From Proteromonas lacertae (taxonomy: Eukaryota > Sar > Bigyra > Opalinata > Proteromonadidae): DNA of 63,048 nucleotides. Within the stretch, counting starts at the first letter, position 1. Each line of letters begins with the position of its first letter. The translations under genes and the position numbers were made by a program. Where the stretch lies: NCBI GenBank assembly GCA_002245135.1, contig NGBS01000913.1:1-63048 (forward strand). Direction: 5' to 3'. Positions 46,226 to 58,503 of the stretch are shown here, piece by piece. Under the pieces are notes generated by a model. It made no database searches. It was not told the DNA's origin and saw only the letters and a program-made list of their open reading frames with translations.

Positions 46226-46673
46226 TTAATCAAAATGTTTAATTAAAGTTTTATAAGTGACTAAGAAAGATTCAAACTGTACTTTGGGTATAGAATATGA
46301 GCCAAATCTAGCTAGTTCATAAATATCAATCTATACACCTATAAATATGAATATATACATATGATTCAAACACAGAAGGATCATCAAACTTCTTTGACAG
46401 ACGAGTAATGAAATCTCTCATGGATTCATTGGGTGTTCTAGTGATATTATGATATTTTTCACATTTCTCTTCTATCACTAAATAGGATCTTTGAATGATT
46501 GTTTTATAACAAATTGGTTTTGTATTATCTTCTGAAAAATCCCATCCTTTCTCAGCTTTATCTCCTTCTTCTGGCATTAAACAAGCATTCTTTGACACCA
46601 TTATTCTGTGCATAATTGAAGCAAGAGTTTTCTAGTTAAATAGAATAAAAACACAAAAATACACCAGACACAT
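46226..46673 (-). CDS. Small conserved-looking protein, unidentified
   Basis: About 128 residues in three exons. Start ATG 46673 (MCLKTLASIMHRIMVSKNAC), with a ~34-nt intron at about 46630-46663, a central exon KNACLMPEEGDKAEKGWDFSE...SMRDFITRLSKKFDD, then a 28-nt intron and the last exon IDIYELARFGSYSIP...TLIKHFD ending TAA at 46226. The exon joins keep one frame and the C-terminal exon looks like an alpha-helical domain, so I think the gene is real. No signal peptide, membrane span or catalytic motif. Family not recognised. It is divergent from the axonemal-like gene to its right. Confidence 0.6.
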
Positions 46674-46987
46674 TTGCTTTTGTTATTGTGAAATTCTTTT
46701 TAGGTAGTGTGTTTAGAAATATTCCTTTAAATACAGAATGTTTTGTACTTAAAAATGTGACTACACATAACTACGACAATATATTCACAGATTACACTAT
46801 ACCAAAACTAAAATAGCTACACTTGAACAAATTAAATGTAGAAAGTGTAATTCAACCGCATTACCTTCTAGATTCCTATCCATATCTCATAAAACGAAAA
46901 AGAAAAAAAAGTATTTCAAGCTTTTTTTCAAGCCAAGCCTTTGTAACAAACAACCGTTTTAATAATCTCTTAACTTAATATCTACTC

Positions 46988-47694
46988 ATGTATTGCACTA
47001 AACTTAAATACGATAAAGATTTTGTTTTCACTAGAGTAGGATGCATTACTATTAATGATCCATATGAGAAAAAAGGACGTATATCTAAATGGTTATAATC
47101 TGTTGTAGTTGTTCCATCTCGTTACAAGAATAAACAATTCCAGACTAATCCACCTAAATCAAAAGATGGAGGTGTTGGTTATTTCTCAAAGTTAAAATAT
47201 GAACCTGACCCATATCACAGCACAACAAGTATGATTATTATTTGTATCAAATAATAGGTTATTTAAAAACACAACCCTTAAAAGATCGTAAATTAGGTTT
47301 TGGAACACATGATGCTTCAAAACGTGATGAATTTACTGATACAATCAATACAGAAACATACAGACAATTATTAAAGAGAGAAGGCAAATTGATCGATGAA
47401 ATAATAGAAAGAGAACAAGCTAATTTACCACCAGAAGAAGAAGACAAAAACAGATTCAACCAGCCAGACTCATTGTTTGAATTTGGAAGAACAAAAATTA
47501 CAGAGTTCTGTCAGCAATGTCATAAAGATACATTCTATTGTCCACATAAGAACATTAATAAAGATTATGGTACAAACCATACTAGTTATATGGATCTTGG
47601 TGAAGGAGTGACTGATCCTACTGTATTAAAGAAACCAGAGTTTGCTATGTCAGGTGCAACTAAACAATTCTTAGATCGTAGTCATATTCATTAA
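46988..47694 (+). CDS. Likely axonemal/microtubule protein (CFAP96/DUF4586-like)
   Basis: About 215 residues, three exons. Start ATG 46988 (MYCTKLKYDKDFVFTRVG), a 30-nt intron at about 47081-47110, then LVPSRYKNKQFQTNPPK...GYFSKLKYEPDPYHS, a 29-nt intron, then YLKTQPLKDRKLGFGTHDASKRDEF and a Cys/His stretch (CQQCHKDTFYCPHK). The short repeated signatures YKxKxFxTNPxK, xxDPY and KLGFGTxDAxxRDEF are the kind found in microtubule-lumen and doublet proteins of flagella; CFAP96/DUF4586 is the nearest I recall. If right, the organism makes a flagellum or axoneme at some stage. A TCAAGCC motif lies 60 bp upstream. Confidence 0.6.
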
Positions 47695-47815
47695 ATAATC
47701 TATTATTATATTTTCTATGTATTTTAAAAAGTGTGTTTGTTTGATTATTAAAAATAAAAATGTGTATAGAATAAAGATAGATAAAGAAAAAAAGAAAGAA
47801 AAATAAAAAGAAAAT

Positions 47816-47888
47816 TGGAGATGAGGGGCATCGATCCCCTTACCTCTCGCATGCTAAGCGAGCGCTCTACCATCTGAGCTACATCCCC
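47816..47888 (-). tRNA. tRNA-Ala(AGC), copy 2
   Basis: 73 nt, anticodon AGC, identical to the copy at 59278-59350; part of the inverted duplication. Full cloverleaf with G3:U70. Confidence 0.96.
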
Positions 47889-47995
47889 ACACTAAATTTT
47901 ATTAACTTTTTCATATATTAATCTTCACAATCTCTTTTTCTTTCTTTTTATTTTCATTTTTTTCATTTTATTCAATATAAACACAAATTAACACA

Positions 47996-48665
47996 TCAAC
48001 TATTAGTATTTATATTATTCTTTATCTCATGAATCCATTTACTATTTGGAATCTTTCCAACTTTTAACAACAAACGAATACATTCTACAAATTTATCATC
48101 TACATTATTCAAACACTCTTCCAATAAACAAAATGATGAAAATCGATGGATTTTCAATATCTTTGAAACTTCAAAACTTGAATTTGGAATTGATAACACT
48201 TTTATATTCTTTAAACAACACAATAACACTAAATGATTTATCATATACAATGGTCTATTCAAATTATATCAGTTTCATTATATATATACTCAAGTTGAGC
48301 ATTTATTATTACTATTAAAGGGTTTTTATTCTCCACACATCTCAAACATTCATTTATACCTATCACACATATCTTCTCATTATTTGATTTCTTTATTGGC
48401 AATGGAATAAAATCATCACTCTCATTCTCTTTCACTTTTTTAACTCTTTTTCTTCTTTCAAAATATTCACATAAAATAGGTAATAGATTACTATAGATTA
48501 TCAATCATTTACTTCAAATATTATACTGTTTGATTTTCTCTAAATAGATTTCACTCTCAGATTCTGGAATTTGAGGTCTAATAAATACAACAGGTGAATA
48601 TACAATGTTATTTTATATGGATTTTCTATTTCTAACTTTTTTATCTTTTTTGCTTTATCTTTCAT
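47996..48665 (-). CDS. RPP38: RNase P/MRP subunit Rpp38-like (L7Ae fold), copy 1
   Basis: L7Ae/Rpp38-family RNA-binding subunit of RNase P and RNase MRP, for tRNA and rRNA processing. Four exons joined by 26-, 36- and 35-nt introns: MKDKAKKIKKLEIENPYKTTL-type start at 48665 (here KITL), PQIPESESEIYLEKIKH, NLLPILCEYFERRKRVKKVK...ICVIGINECLRCVENKNPLIVIINAQLE, then PLYMINHLVLLCCLKNIKVLSIPNSS...KILKIHRFSSFCL. The G(I/V)NE stretch followed by a Pro/Leu beta strand and the VP/IPxSSxELG-like helix are the L7Ae signature. Stop is TGA. All introns keep GT...AG, so this copy may work. Confidence 0.82.
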
Positions 48666-48844
48666 TGAGAAAACTCAATTTTTATAATATAGGTTTGATT
48701 CTTTCAAGCCATATTCATTTTTGAAAAATCAAAAAAGAAGATGTATTAATCAATAAAATGTATGAAATTTGTGTAGGAATATAAATTGTGCTCTTATACT
48801 TGTAAATATCAATAAACAACTTATATAATGAATAAAGAAATTAT

Positions 48845-50880
48845 TTAATTCTGTTTCAATACTGATAATAGTATAACTGAAGCATTATTTCCTATTATTG
48901 ACGCATATGGATATAATGGAGAAGGTAAATTTTTAACAAGTAAAACAGGAGATGAATTATTATGACTTATCCAAAATTCTCTTTTATTCATATCAACAAT
49001 CACTTCATAAATTGAACCATCTCCATGATTATTGAAATTAGGATTTTTATTAACAACTCTTCCAATATTACAAAATCTATTAATATCTATACTTTTACCA
49101 TCATATGCATAATAATTACATGTTGTTGATTGTTCATCAATATCATCACCAGAATATGTATTATCTGTTGATAATCCTAACATTATACCATCATAATAAC
49201 TTCCATTTTGATGAAATTTATATTTGATATGATAAACTCCATTTTCCATTTTCAAATTCAAATAACAATGATTATAACCACAAATTGTATTTTTTATTGT
49301 TTTTCCATTATTTGATATTGATATTCCATAACTTTTGTTTAATTCTGTGAATTTCACATCGACAAATTCTAATGACATTTTAAATTTCTTTTCATTTAGA
49401 ATATTCTTACAACTTATTTCATATTTTCTCTTTTCGATTTTTTTATCAACTTTTCCATGAATTATTCCATTTTCTTTATTTATCATTAAACCATCTGGCA
49501 ATGAAGGATTGATTGAAAATTCACATCGATTTCCATCACATAAAGGAATTATTGATATTTCTTCATAAATAGCAAATGAATATTCTGATTGAGGATATGA
49601 AAATGATGTGATTTCTTTTGTTTTTAATTCTTTCAATAATTCTCTATCTTTCATTATTTCTATCATTTCTTCTTCTTCTTTTAAACTCAGTTTATTCTCT
49701 TTTATATATTCTATTAATAATTCTTTAGATTTGGAGTTTAAATAATTATCTTCATTCAATATTCTAAAAAGAATCTCTTTTCCACATACTTCTTCTATTA
49801 TTGAAACACTCTTTTTATCATCAACAAATAAACATAAACATTTCATTGTTCGATTTCTTTTATTCTCATTGTATTGCATACATAATCTATCCAATAGATT
49901 TCTCTTTTCGATATTTGAGATATATTCTATTTAAATATATTTTTAGTATTTATACTTTCAATTTTCATATTCTTATATTTCATTATCATCAACACTATTT
50001 CTGTTATTTTTATATTATTCATTTCTAATATACACATTATTTCATCATTCAATTCTTCTTCTTTCATCTTATCCAATATTCTTCTTTCTTCTTCATTAAA
50101 GACTTCTTCTTCATTATCTTCATTGTAATTATTGATTATTACATTTTGAATTCTCTCATCTTTTATACAATATAATTCTATATAATTTTTATATTCATTT
50201 TTCTTCAATTCTATTTTCATTTCTTTCAACATTTCTTTATTCTCTTTTTCTATCTCTTTCTCTTTTATCTTTTCACAATCGATATCTTCTTCTATCAATT
50301 GTTTAAAATCATCTTGTATCTCTTCATTATCATTGTTGTTCTTTTGGAATTTATACCATTCTAATAAGCGATTTAATAACCAACTCTCACTTCGAATTAT
50401 CACATCTCTCATATTTAATATCTCTATCAAATTATTCATTTCTAATCTCAACAAATATTCATTCTTATATAAATATTTATATCCTCGCTTTTCTATTTCC
50501 ATATTTTTCAATTCTTCTATCTCTCTCAAACATCCACCAAATACATTACATATATGAATTAATTTCATTAATACTTCATCATCTATATTATTCTTCACAA
50601 ATTCATAACAATCATTTATTATCTCTTTTTCACTATAACATAAACAAAACATCAACACTTCACATACACTCTCTTTACTGATTATCAGTTCACCACCACT
50701 GTAGTATTTCTCCATCTCATAATAACCGATTTCTTCATATAACTCCAAAACTCCAACAAACTCACGATCTAACAACAGTTTCTTTACAGTTTCATTTCCA
50801 TTCACTAAAATTGATTTGATTGACATTATTCGATTATCTCCAATCTTCACTTCTATATCACCAAAACCACTTTCAACCAA
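48845..50880 (-). CDS. BTB-BACK-SPRY domain protein
   Basis: Probable substrate adaptor of a cullin-3 ubiquitin ligase, or a related scaffold. The N-terminal part has a BTB fold (SGFGDIEVKIGDNRIMSIKSILVNGN), followed by a BACK-like helical domain (about 50700-50330) with Glu/Lys-rich helices, then a C-terminal SPRY/B30.2 domain (about 49330-48850: NGKTIKNTICGYNH...YDGIMLGLSTDN...EFWISHNNSSPVLLVKNL). A stop at 49927 and a fresh frame from 49894 are explained by a 29-nt intron at 49920-49948, which restores one frame (...MKIEKYISNIEKRNLLDRL). The first exon is unresolved: no ATG lies in frame before the BTB start, so a further short 5' exon is likely. A decayed relative of the SPRY end lies at 53250-53560. 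Confidence 0.75.
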
Positions 50881-51525
50881 TTTTCGACATAATCTATCAT
50901 AAAAATAAATATAAAATATACCCCTCTTCTCTTATGCGCTTATTCACTTTTATTATCATCTTTATGTAAATATATAACAAAAATAACGAAATTAGATTTT
51001 TAACAAAATTTTGATTAACCCCAAACTTAAAATGTGATTTAATTCAATTGCAGAAGGTGTGATAAAAACACTAATACTCTATTGTGATTTATTAATGCAT
51101 ATTGCATATGTTGTGATAATATAAATGATGAATGTTAAGTTTTAGTGTTAGTTAGTGTTATTGAAAGTGAAATGTAATATAAACATGATGTAGATGATAT
51201 TTAATATTTATTGATGTAATTGGATATGTATAGAATTTATAAGAGATTTAAATAGAAATTTTAACTTGTAGTACAATATGTGTGAATGATGAGAGTAATT
51301 AAATGAAGTATAAGCAATGTATTGAACGAATTAATTATGAAACATCATTTTCATTGGTGTGAAAATTCTATTTTTCATTATTGCAAAGATAATCATTCTT
51401 AAAACAAGAATTATAGTTAAAATACTCTCTTACATCAATCCAATTTAAAAAAAAGGAAAAGAGAAAATAAACAATCAAAATAACAAAAATATTAATCAAA
51501 ACATTTACAAAATATCATTCAACGA
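50881..51525. other. Intergenic gap
   Basis: A+T-rich sequence of about 640 bp with no gene I can support. Its left part probably holds the unresolved 5' exon and promoter of the BTB-BACK-SPRY gene. Confidence 0.5.
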
Positions 51526-52661
51526 TCAAGATATCTTACTTTCTTCAATACACAAAAATACAATAACACCATCTGGATTTATCCAAAATATCTGTTTCCA
51601 TGGAGTTTTTAATGAAGGATAAGGAATTGTAAAACCACTTGAAGTAAACAAAATATTCAACAAACATGATGAAAATATACCATTCATCTGAACTAATGGA
51701 TAGAAATATGAAAAGAAATGACCAGCTGTTACAGCAAACATTAAAAACGAATACATTGTAAAGAAATGTCGAAAAACAGCTTCAGCAGTTGATTTCAATC
51801 CTGCCATTGAATAATAGAAACATAAATAACACCAAGTTACGAAGAAAGTAAATACAAATTCTGCACATAATGCTCCAATTAATTGAGCAATTGGATGATA
51901 AGTTCTCATCGCATCTTCACGATAGAAAACTGTTCTTCGATCTAATAACACTGGAACTACTCCAAGGATATTATTAACAGCCATTGTCATTGAGAAATTC
52001 GCTAAACAAGCATATCTACTTTGTAGATTACCTGTTGTATCCATTGGAGTTTGATAGTATAACACACCCATCCTCTTTTTTGCCTATCATCATATCTTTA
52101 TATTCTTTTAATTCTAATAATTCTATTACTTCTTTTACATAATTGTGGATTGAAGATTCTCGAGGATGACATGGATATCTTAATCTACCACTAAACATCA
52201 ATCAAGTAATGTATATTGTTGTTCAACATATCAACTTATCATACACAAATCTTTCATTTTATATTCTTTTCCATTCAATAACAATTTACCTTCTATCTTT
52301 CCTTTGTGTTTTTCTATTTCCTAATACATCTAATAATGTTCTTTTACCAACTCCACTTTCTTACATTAATGTTGTCATACTGGGAGATAGAACATATCCA
52401 CTTACATCATCCAATAATATTTTATCTGTCTTTCTTTTTAGTATCTCCATCTTCCACTTTTACTGTATATTTTATATGTTCAAATGAAAAATCAATTGTG
52501 TTAAATTTAACTTCTGAAACTGAAGATCTTCCACTCATTTCACTTTGGCTTGTTAAATCGACAGATTTCACATATTTTATTGAAACGGTTTTACTTGGTG
52601 GAAAATCAATTGATTCTCTTGTAAATTCATTAATTGTCATTCCTTTTATCATATAACTCAT
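51526..52661 (-). pseudogene. ABCG-type ABC transporter pseudogene
   Basis: Remains of an ABCG/PDR-like transporter. Upstream part (52661-52300): an N-terminal linker, then an ATP-binding domain start, ILLDDVSGYVLSP and a decayed Walker A read as ESGVGKRTLLDVL with a stop directly before it and a frameshift before that. The rest of the ATP-binding domain (Walker B, LSGGQ) is missing. Downstream part (52071-51526): the ABC2-type membrane domain, 181 residues with about six hydrophobic spans and the ABCG landmarks DRRTVFYREDAMRTYHP and TSSGFTIPY. Loss of the ATPase makes transport impossible. The open membrane half suggests fairly recent decay. Confidence 0.82.
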
Positions 52662-53249
52662 TGGAATGAAATAATAAAACTCAATTAACCATTTGGGTAA
52701 AGTATTACGAGTTATATTGATGATATTAAATCAGTTTAAAAACAATACAACAAAGTGGTAACAAAGTAGATAATACACCTAATTTTACATATAAATACAT
52801 CATAATCAACTGAAATGAGGTAAATGTGATATATCATATAAACAAATAGGATATAAATATGAAATAATGGGAAATATCTTCAGTCAAAATAAAATCACTC
52901 ATAAAATAGACAATTAAATCATCAATCATAACTGCATAGGATATTGATTGACAAACACCTCTAATACACAAAACTGGTAATCTGCTACAATATCTTCATC
53001 ATTTCACTATATTCTTATCAACACTTCCCATAATAACCATCATAACATCATTTACATTAAAATACTTCCACATCACTTTTTATTTGATATTTATAAAAAT
53101 GAGAATCAAGCCTTGAATATAGCAATTCAAACTATTTTTATATTTTCTATGTTTTTGAGTAAATATAAACAACAATACATTATGAAGAATGTAAATGTTT
53201 AAATTTTCAGATTTTCTAACTTTAATGATTAGAAACTGATAATAATTCT
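52662..53249. other. Intergenic gap
   Basis: No gene seen in about 590 bp of A+T-rich sequence. A TCAAGCC motif at 53105-53111 followed by TTGAA resembles those near gene starts elsewhere, but no intact gene starts close by. Confidence 0.45.
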
Positions 53250-53560
53250 ATTGAAGTTGTATTATAATATAATTCAGCATATGAATATAATGGAGAAGGT
53301 AAATCTTTAACAAGTAAAACAGGAGATGAATCATTATGACTAATCTAAAATTCTCTTTTATTCATATCAACTATCACTTCATAAATTGAACCATTTCCAT
53401 GATTATTGAAATTTGGATTTTTATTAACAACTGTTCCAATATGACATAATGATGTAATATCTTGACTTTTACCATTTTATGCCTAATAATTACATGTTGT
53501 TGATTGATTATGAATATCATTACCAAAATATAAATTTTCAGTTGTATATGTATACATGTG
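53250..53560 (-). pseudogene. Relic of a SPRY-domain 3' end
   Basis: Strong nucleotide match to 48870-49180, the C-terminal part of the BTB-BACK-SPRY gene (for example around GGAGAAGGTAAAT and CACTTCATAAATTGAACCAT), but with in-frame stops and small changes that close the frame. The BTB and BACK parts are missing. It is the remnant of a former family member next to the living one. Confidence 0.7.
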
Positions 53561-53625
53561 TTATTTAATAGATATATTTTAGTAAATAAACAATTTAGTA
53601 TATCTTATCAACAATAATTTTGTAT

Positions 53626-56600
53626 TTATATTCTTTTAATGTTATTTCCTGATAAGTATATCTCTTTTAGTGGTTTATAATATTTTAATCTTTCTATCAA
53701 CATTTTATATCCTTTTTCACTCATTCCAATATCTATTCATATTATATAAAGATATTATATTCATATAAATACTTGAGATATTTAGTGATGTTGTTAATTT
53801 TTTAACAAATTTATCTAAATTTTTACATATTATCTCTATTCCTTCATCTCCAATTGGATTATTGAATATGGAAATATAACGAACATCTGTCGGTAAAGAA
53901 TCTGTTAATTCTTTGAATCCTTTTGAAGAAATCTTATTATTAGATAAATCTATTATATTGTAATTAATCTGTTTAATTAATGATATGTGATAATCATAAA
54001 TATTCATATCTATTGTATTACAAATTTATATTTTATATACTAGAAAAATTATAATTCTTAAAATCAACTCTTTTCTTTTTAATACAATAATCCAAATAAT
54101 ATTTTAACTCTTTCTCTGTCCATGATAAACATTTCATTTCTATAAATGGATATTTTTCATTTTCTAAAGATTTTCTACATATGGGTTTTAATCTATTTAT
54201 TTTAATATTGTTTCCATCTAAGAATATTATATTGCACTTTACAATGGAATCTATCTTATTTGTTAATAATTTTACACTATCATCATTTATTGAAATATTA
54301 CTCAAATTAATTTCATTTCGAAAATTTAACATATTTAAATTGTTTAATAATAATTTAAATCCTATATTACCTATTGGATTATCTATTATAACAAATTATA
54401 AATGTTATTGTGAATATAATACTATAAATCAATATATATTTAATGTTGTCATTCTCTTTAACATATTTCATCAAATATTCTATCCCTTTTGAATTAATAT
54501 TATTATTACTTATATCAAGGATTATCATTTCTTTCACTTCTTTTAAACTATCTAATAAACATTTTAAAACAATTAAAGATAATTTCATTCCTATTACATA
54601 TCATTTATAATCATAAATATTATACCTGAACATTGTATACTTTTATATTCATTATGCTTGTCGAATAATAAATGTAAATGTGGAGATAATACTTTCATTC
54701 CTTCGTCTCCTATTTCATTTCCACGCAATTCAAGTTGTTTAAGATTTGAAAATGAAGATAAATTGTTAATCAGTATTTCTATACTCACATGTGTTAGTTT
54801 ATTATCTATAAATCATACAAAAATATCAAATTATACAACTCAAATTTAACCATCTTATATCTCTCAATTCATTTGATCTTACAACAATTAATGATTTGAA
54901 AAAATCATCATCAATATATAAATTACTTAGTATTATTTCACCATATTCATCTATGCATTTGATCAATTTTGGAATGTCTTTATCAATTAGTAATTCTCTA
55001 CAAACATCGCAACATATATTTGGAAATTTGCTGAATAAGGTTTTTAATCCAACAGAATGAATATTACTGTTTTCTTCAACATCTATTTTCTTAAGATTGG
55101 GGTATTTATATAACTCTTGGGATAATAATATCATTGATTCGTCATTTAAATGCATTTCATGAAGCATTAATTCATTATTGCTGTTAATTAATAAATGTAA
55201 ATATGGAAGTAATAGTTTAAATCCATTTAGACCAATTACATTCCCTATTTAATATATATATATATAATATACATCTAATGTCTATATACTTTAATCCAAT
55301 CAACAAATGAATCGAGTTAGTAAAAGATTTAATGAAAGGAATACTAAGATTGCATGAAGCCATAGTTAATTCTCTTAGATTTGATAATTGACATAAATAC
55401 CATCCTAATAAGGGTTGACATTGGGATGGAATATTAAATCTGTAGGCTATATACATAAAAATGATTAGATAATACCAAACCATAGTGTTCTTGGATTAAT
55501 TAGTTCCAGTATGCTGAAGATATATTTCATTCCTTCTTTGCAAAAGCATATACATTGTTGATCAATATATATTATTCCTTTATCTTTTCTATGAGAAATG
55601 TTAAACATCATTTCATCTAAATAACACTCTTTTCTTTCTTTACACCGATTATGAATTTGATATTTCATTTTTTTATTTATTAAATTATCTCTTTTGTATA
55701 ATTTCATCATCAATAATATCGATATTATCTTTTCATTAGGTTTTTTATTATAACACTCTATCAAACTATCTCGAATTACTTCATATTTGTTACTTTGGAG
55801 AAAATATGTAGACATTACGTTAAATGGCAATATTTCTATTAAATAATCATTATTTGTTATTGTCTCTTTTCTTTCTTTATATATTACTAGCTTCTTATCA
55901 TCATCTTTCAACATTTCACTCATTTTCACCATTTCTTTTCTCAATTCTTTCAAACTCAATCGATCTTCTTTTTTCACTTTCAACATTTTTTCTATCATTT
56001 CTTTCATTGAATCATCACATTCTACATCTAAACTGTATTTACATCTCATGATATTATTCAACAATTTATATATATTGTTTTCTTTATTAAATGGTAATTT
56101 CTTGTTTAACATTTCATATAATATACATCCAATTGACCAAATTACACTTTTATCATTACATTCTAATCCATTCAATTCTTCTGGACTTTTAAAACACATA
56201 TCATATATTCCATTTTCGCTTACTTTTCTTAATGTATTTACATATAAGTCACATATCTTGATATTATCATAATCTCTTTCATATACTATATTTGAACTCT
56301 TCAAATTATTTATATCCAAATCATATCCACTCAATATCATTAAAATATCACATACACTACACATCATACCACAAATATCACTTCTTAATACACAATCACA
56401 TCCAATTATCTCTTCTAAATCTTTTGAGTAATAATCTCTCTTTAATATCATCATATTTGTGCCGATAATTGACATTTTTAATTTATAAGTGAGGTTACAA
56501 CAACAGCTACACACTAATCTGTTTTTCTCATTGAATTTCAAGATGGCTTTTTCGCTCATATTACTATAACCCATTATTTTTATTATTTCATTGCAATTTT

Positions 56601-56655
56601 CATATTCAACTCTCAAACACACATCTCTACTATTATTTTTGAATCTTTCTTTTAT
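53626..56655 (-). CDS. Pseudokinase-LRR protein
   Basis: Large multi-exon gene. Upstream part (56655-55480): a protein-kinase-like fold with the late lobe recognisable (LKSSNIVY, ICDLYVN, KSPEEL, IWSIGCILYEMLNKKLPF). The HRD catalytic loop lacks its Asp context (INNLKSSN) and DFG reads DLY, so it is most likely a pseudokinase. Downstream part (55480-53626): ribonuclease-inhibitor-type leucine-rich repeats, e.g. SNLKQLELRGNEIGDEGM, EMIILDISNNNINSKGI, YNIIDLSNNKISSKGF, ending SGNNIKRI at TAA 53626. At least seven introns of 28-60 nt. The 5' end is not resolved: the first exon begins after an acceptor at 56655 and no ATG fits directly upstream. A binding/scaffold role, perhaps in recognition or signalling, is inferred. 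Confidence 0.72.
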
Positions 56656-57246
56656 CTATGTAAAATAAGCATATTTAATGTACTTTTCCATCGATGGGTA
56701 GTACTAAGTTTATTGCACTATCAATAAGCGAGGATAAGCTTATCATTTCATTCAAAATAAATAAATTCGGTCGTTTCATGTCAGTTATATTTTTCATTCT
56801 CATTAAACTCAATCATAGCGTTGAAAATATGCTGGCTTATATAATAAAATTATGTTATTATCTATTGTGATTAGGATTATGTATTTGAATTTCTCGTTAT
56901 TCATCATATCTTTGTTTTATATTTGTAAGTGACTGTATAATATAATATACAATTAACAGTATTTAACAATTCTTCTTCTTTTTGTGATGTGAAAGATTAA
57001 AATATGAAATATGATCTATTGTTATAATAGGAACAATTTGAACTAGTAATCAAATTAATAAAATGAAATATATATATATATATTCTTAAACAGCTTGATA
57101 TATCTTCTTAGCAATAATATATTTAAAATATAAAGTATTTATTTAACACTAATATTAACAAAAAGGAGAATTGAAATTGTTATTTTTATATTTGATTAAT
57201 TTTTATAATAATACAAAAAAGAACAAAACAACATTTTTTATGTAAT
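56656..57246. other. Intergenic gap between LRR gene and neuroguidin
   Basis: About 590 bp with no gene I can support apart from the missing 5' exon and promoter of the pseudokinase-LRR gene near its left end. A+T-rich, with a TATATA run near 57068. Confidence 0.45.
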
Positions 57247-58443
57247 TTAATGATGAATTTTCTTCTTTTTGTTTTTGTTTTTATTTGAAAATGTATTTCT
57301 TCTTTTATTTGGTAGTTTTAAATCATCCTATATATATATATTCATTATAATATATATACCAAATCAGTCCTTGTCATCTTATCTAATGTCTTATAATCTG
57401 ATTGAATATTGAACAATCCATTATTATCTTTCCTCATTAATTTCTCTCTTCTCTTCTTATCTTTCTTTGTCATTACTAATCGAGTGTAGTAATTTTCTTC
57501 ATAGTCTCTTATCTCTCGATCTTCATCTTCAATTTTCTTTGGTTTTACTCCAAATGATTCAATCTTCTCTGGTTCATCCCCGTATTCTTGCCTTATTTCA
57601 TCTAATATAGTATTCTCAGATAAGATTCTGTTTTTATATTCTTGTTTTTTCATATTCTCATTTTCCATTCTTATATTGTTATTAAAGAATCATCATTATT
57701 ATTATTAGTATATATATATATAAGGATATTTTCTTGTTCTTCGTATGGAACTGCTGCTAATTTTGGAGGTTTATATACTTTATTCTTTTTATTCTTATCA
57801 ATAGTATTTACTGATTTCTTTTTTGATATATTTTTCACTCTTTCAGAATCACTTTCTATTTCCATTACTTCATTATAAGTATCTTCTTCTAGTTCTTCTT
57901 CATCTTCTTCTTTTGATACAAGTTCTTCTGGATTTGGCTTTAAGAATAGTGGATCATTTACATTGAAATTATCACCTCTTTTAGCTATTAAAACATATTT
58001 ATCAATTTGATATTGTAATTTTTGTTCTAATGGTGCTATTTTATCTAAATATACTCTATAGAATAATATTTACAAGTTTTAAATACCTTATTTCTATTAA
58101 ACGATCAATAACTGGATGATTTTTAACTGATACTCCTTTTGTTTTGAGAAGTGAATAAAAATTTAGATTCATACAATAATCGAGTAATAAATGGTATTTT
58201 ACATCTAAAAACTCAATTCCATTTTTCAAATCATTCTTTGGATCACTTACAAACGATTTTAATATATCTAATTGTTTCTTTGCACACTCACAAGCTTCAT
58301 TAATTATGTTAATGTGTTGTTGGAGTGGATTAATCTAAAATGAAAAAAGAAATATACATTTTCTTCATCTTCAACATTTTCTATAATCAAAATAATTGAG
58401 AATATATACTATTCACTGAAGAATATATTTTGGTTAATGACAT
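57247..58443 (-). CDS. NGDN: Neuroguidin/Lcp5-like nucleolar protein (Sas10/C1D family)
   Basis: Small-subunit-processome factor of the Sas10/Utp3/C1D family, for 18S rRNA maturation in the nucleolus. Start ATG 58443 (MSLTKIYSSVN), then introns of only 29 nt (58381-58409) and 23 nt (58335-58357), both needed to keep frame into NVEDEEN/INPLQQHINII. The C1D-type helical domain follows (HPVIDRLIEI, KLQYQIDKYV), then LFLKPNPEELVSKEEDEEE, the family signature VYKPPKLAAVPYEEQE, ILDEIRQEYGDEPE and EENYYTRLVMTKKDKKRREK, and a basic tail ending KIHH. Complete. It shares a 60-bp divergent promoter region with the Rpp38 gene to its right, so two RNA-processing genes may be co-expressed. Confidence 0.9.
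58335..58357 (-). other. 23-nt intron in the neuroguidin gene
   Basis: GTATATT...TTTTAG, 23 nt. Removal joins DEEN to INPLQQ in frame, matching the neuroguidin family. Among the shortest spliceosomal introns that could be expected. No room for a separate polypyrimidine tract and branch region beyond a few bases. Confidence 0.8.
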
Positions 58444-58503
58444 TTCAAAAATGAATATGGCTTGAAAGAATCAAACCTATATTATAAAAATTGAGTTTTC
58501 TCA
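58444..58503. promoter_or_regulatory. Shared divergent promoter, neuroguidin/Rpp38
   Basis: Only 60 bp separate the two start codons. The stretch holds GGCTTGA (58459-58465), GAATCAAACC and an A+T run. The same GGCTTGA/TCAAGCC word occurs near other gene starts in the window. Confidence 0.5.

Larger units (their letters stand above)
47706..48727. repeat. Inverted duplication, left arm (Rpp38 + tRNA-Ala)
   Basis: About 1.02 kb, near-identical inverted copy of 58442-59463 (coordinates sum to about 107169). The arm carries a complete Rpp38-like gene and a tRNA-Ala. I see only a few base differences (for example in the first and second introns of Rpp38) and small indels. The outer end stops just past the TCAAGCC-type promoter motif, exactly where neuroguidin's start codon would be in the right copy, so the right arm is probably the original. 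Confidence 0.88.

Noticed and set aside
49890-49950. Apparent split of the BTB and SPRY parts into two genes
   Set aside because: A 29-nt GTAT...TAG intron at 49920-49948 joins them in one frame, so a single gene is the simpler reading.
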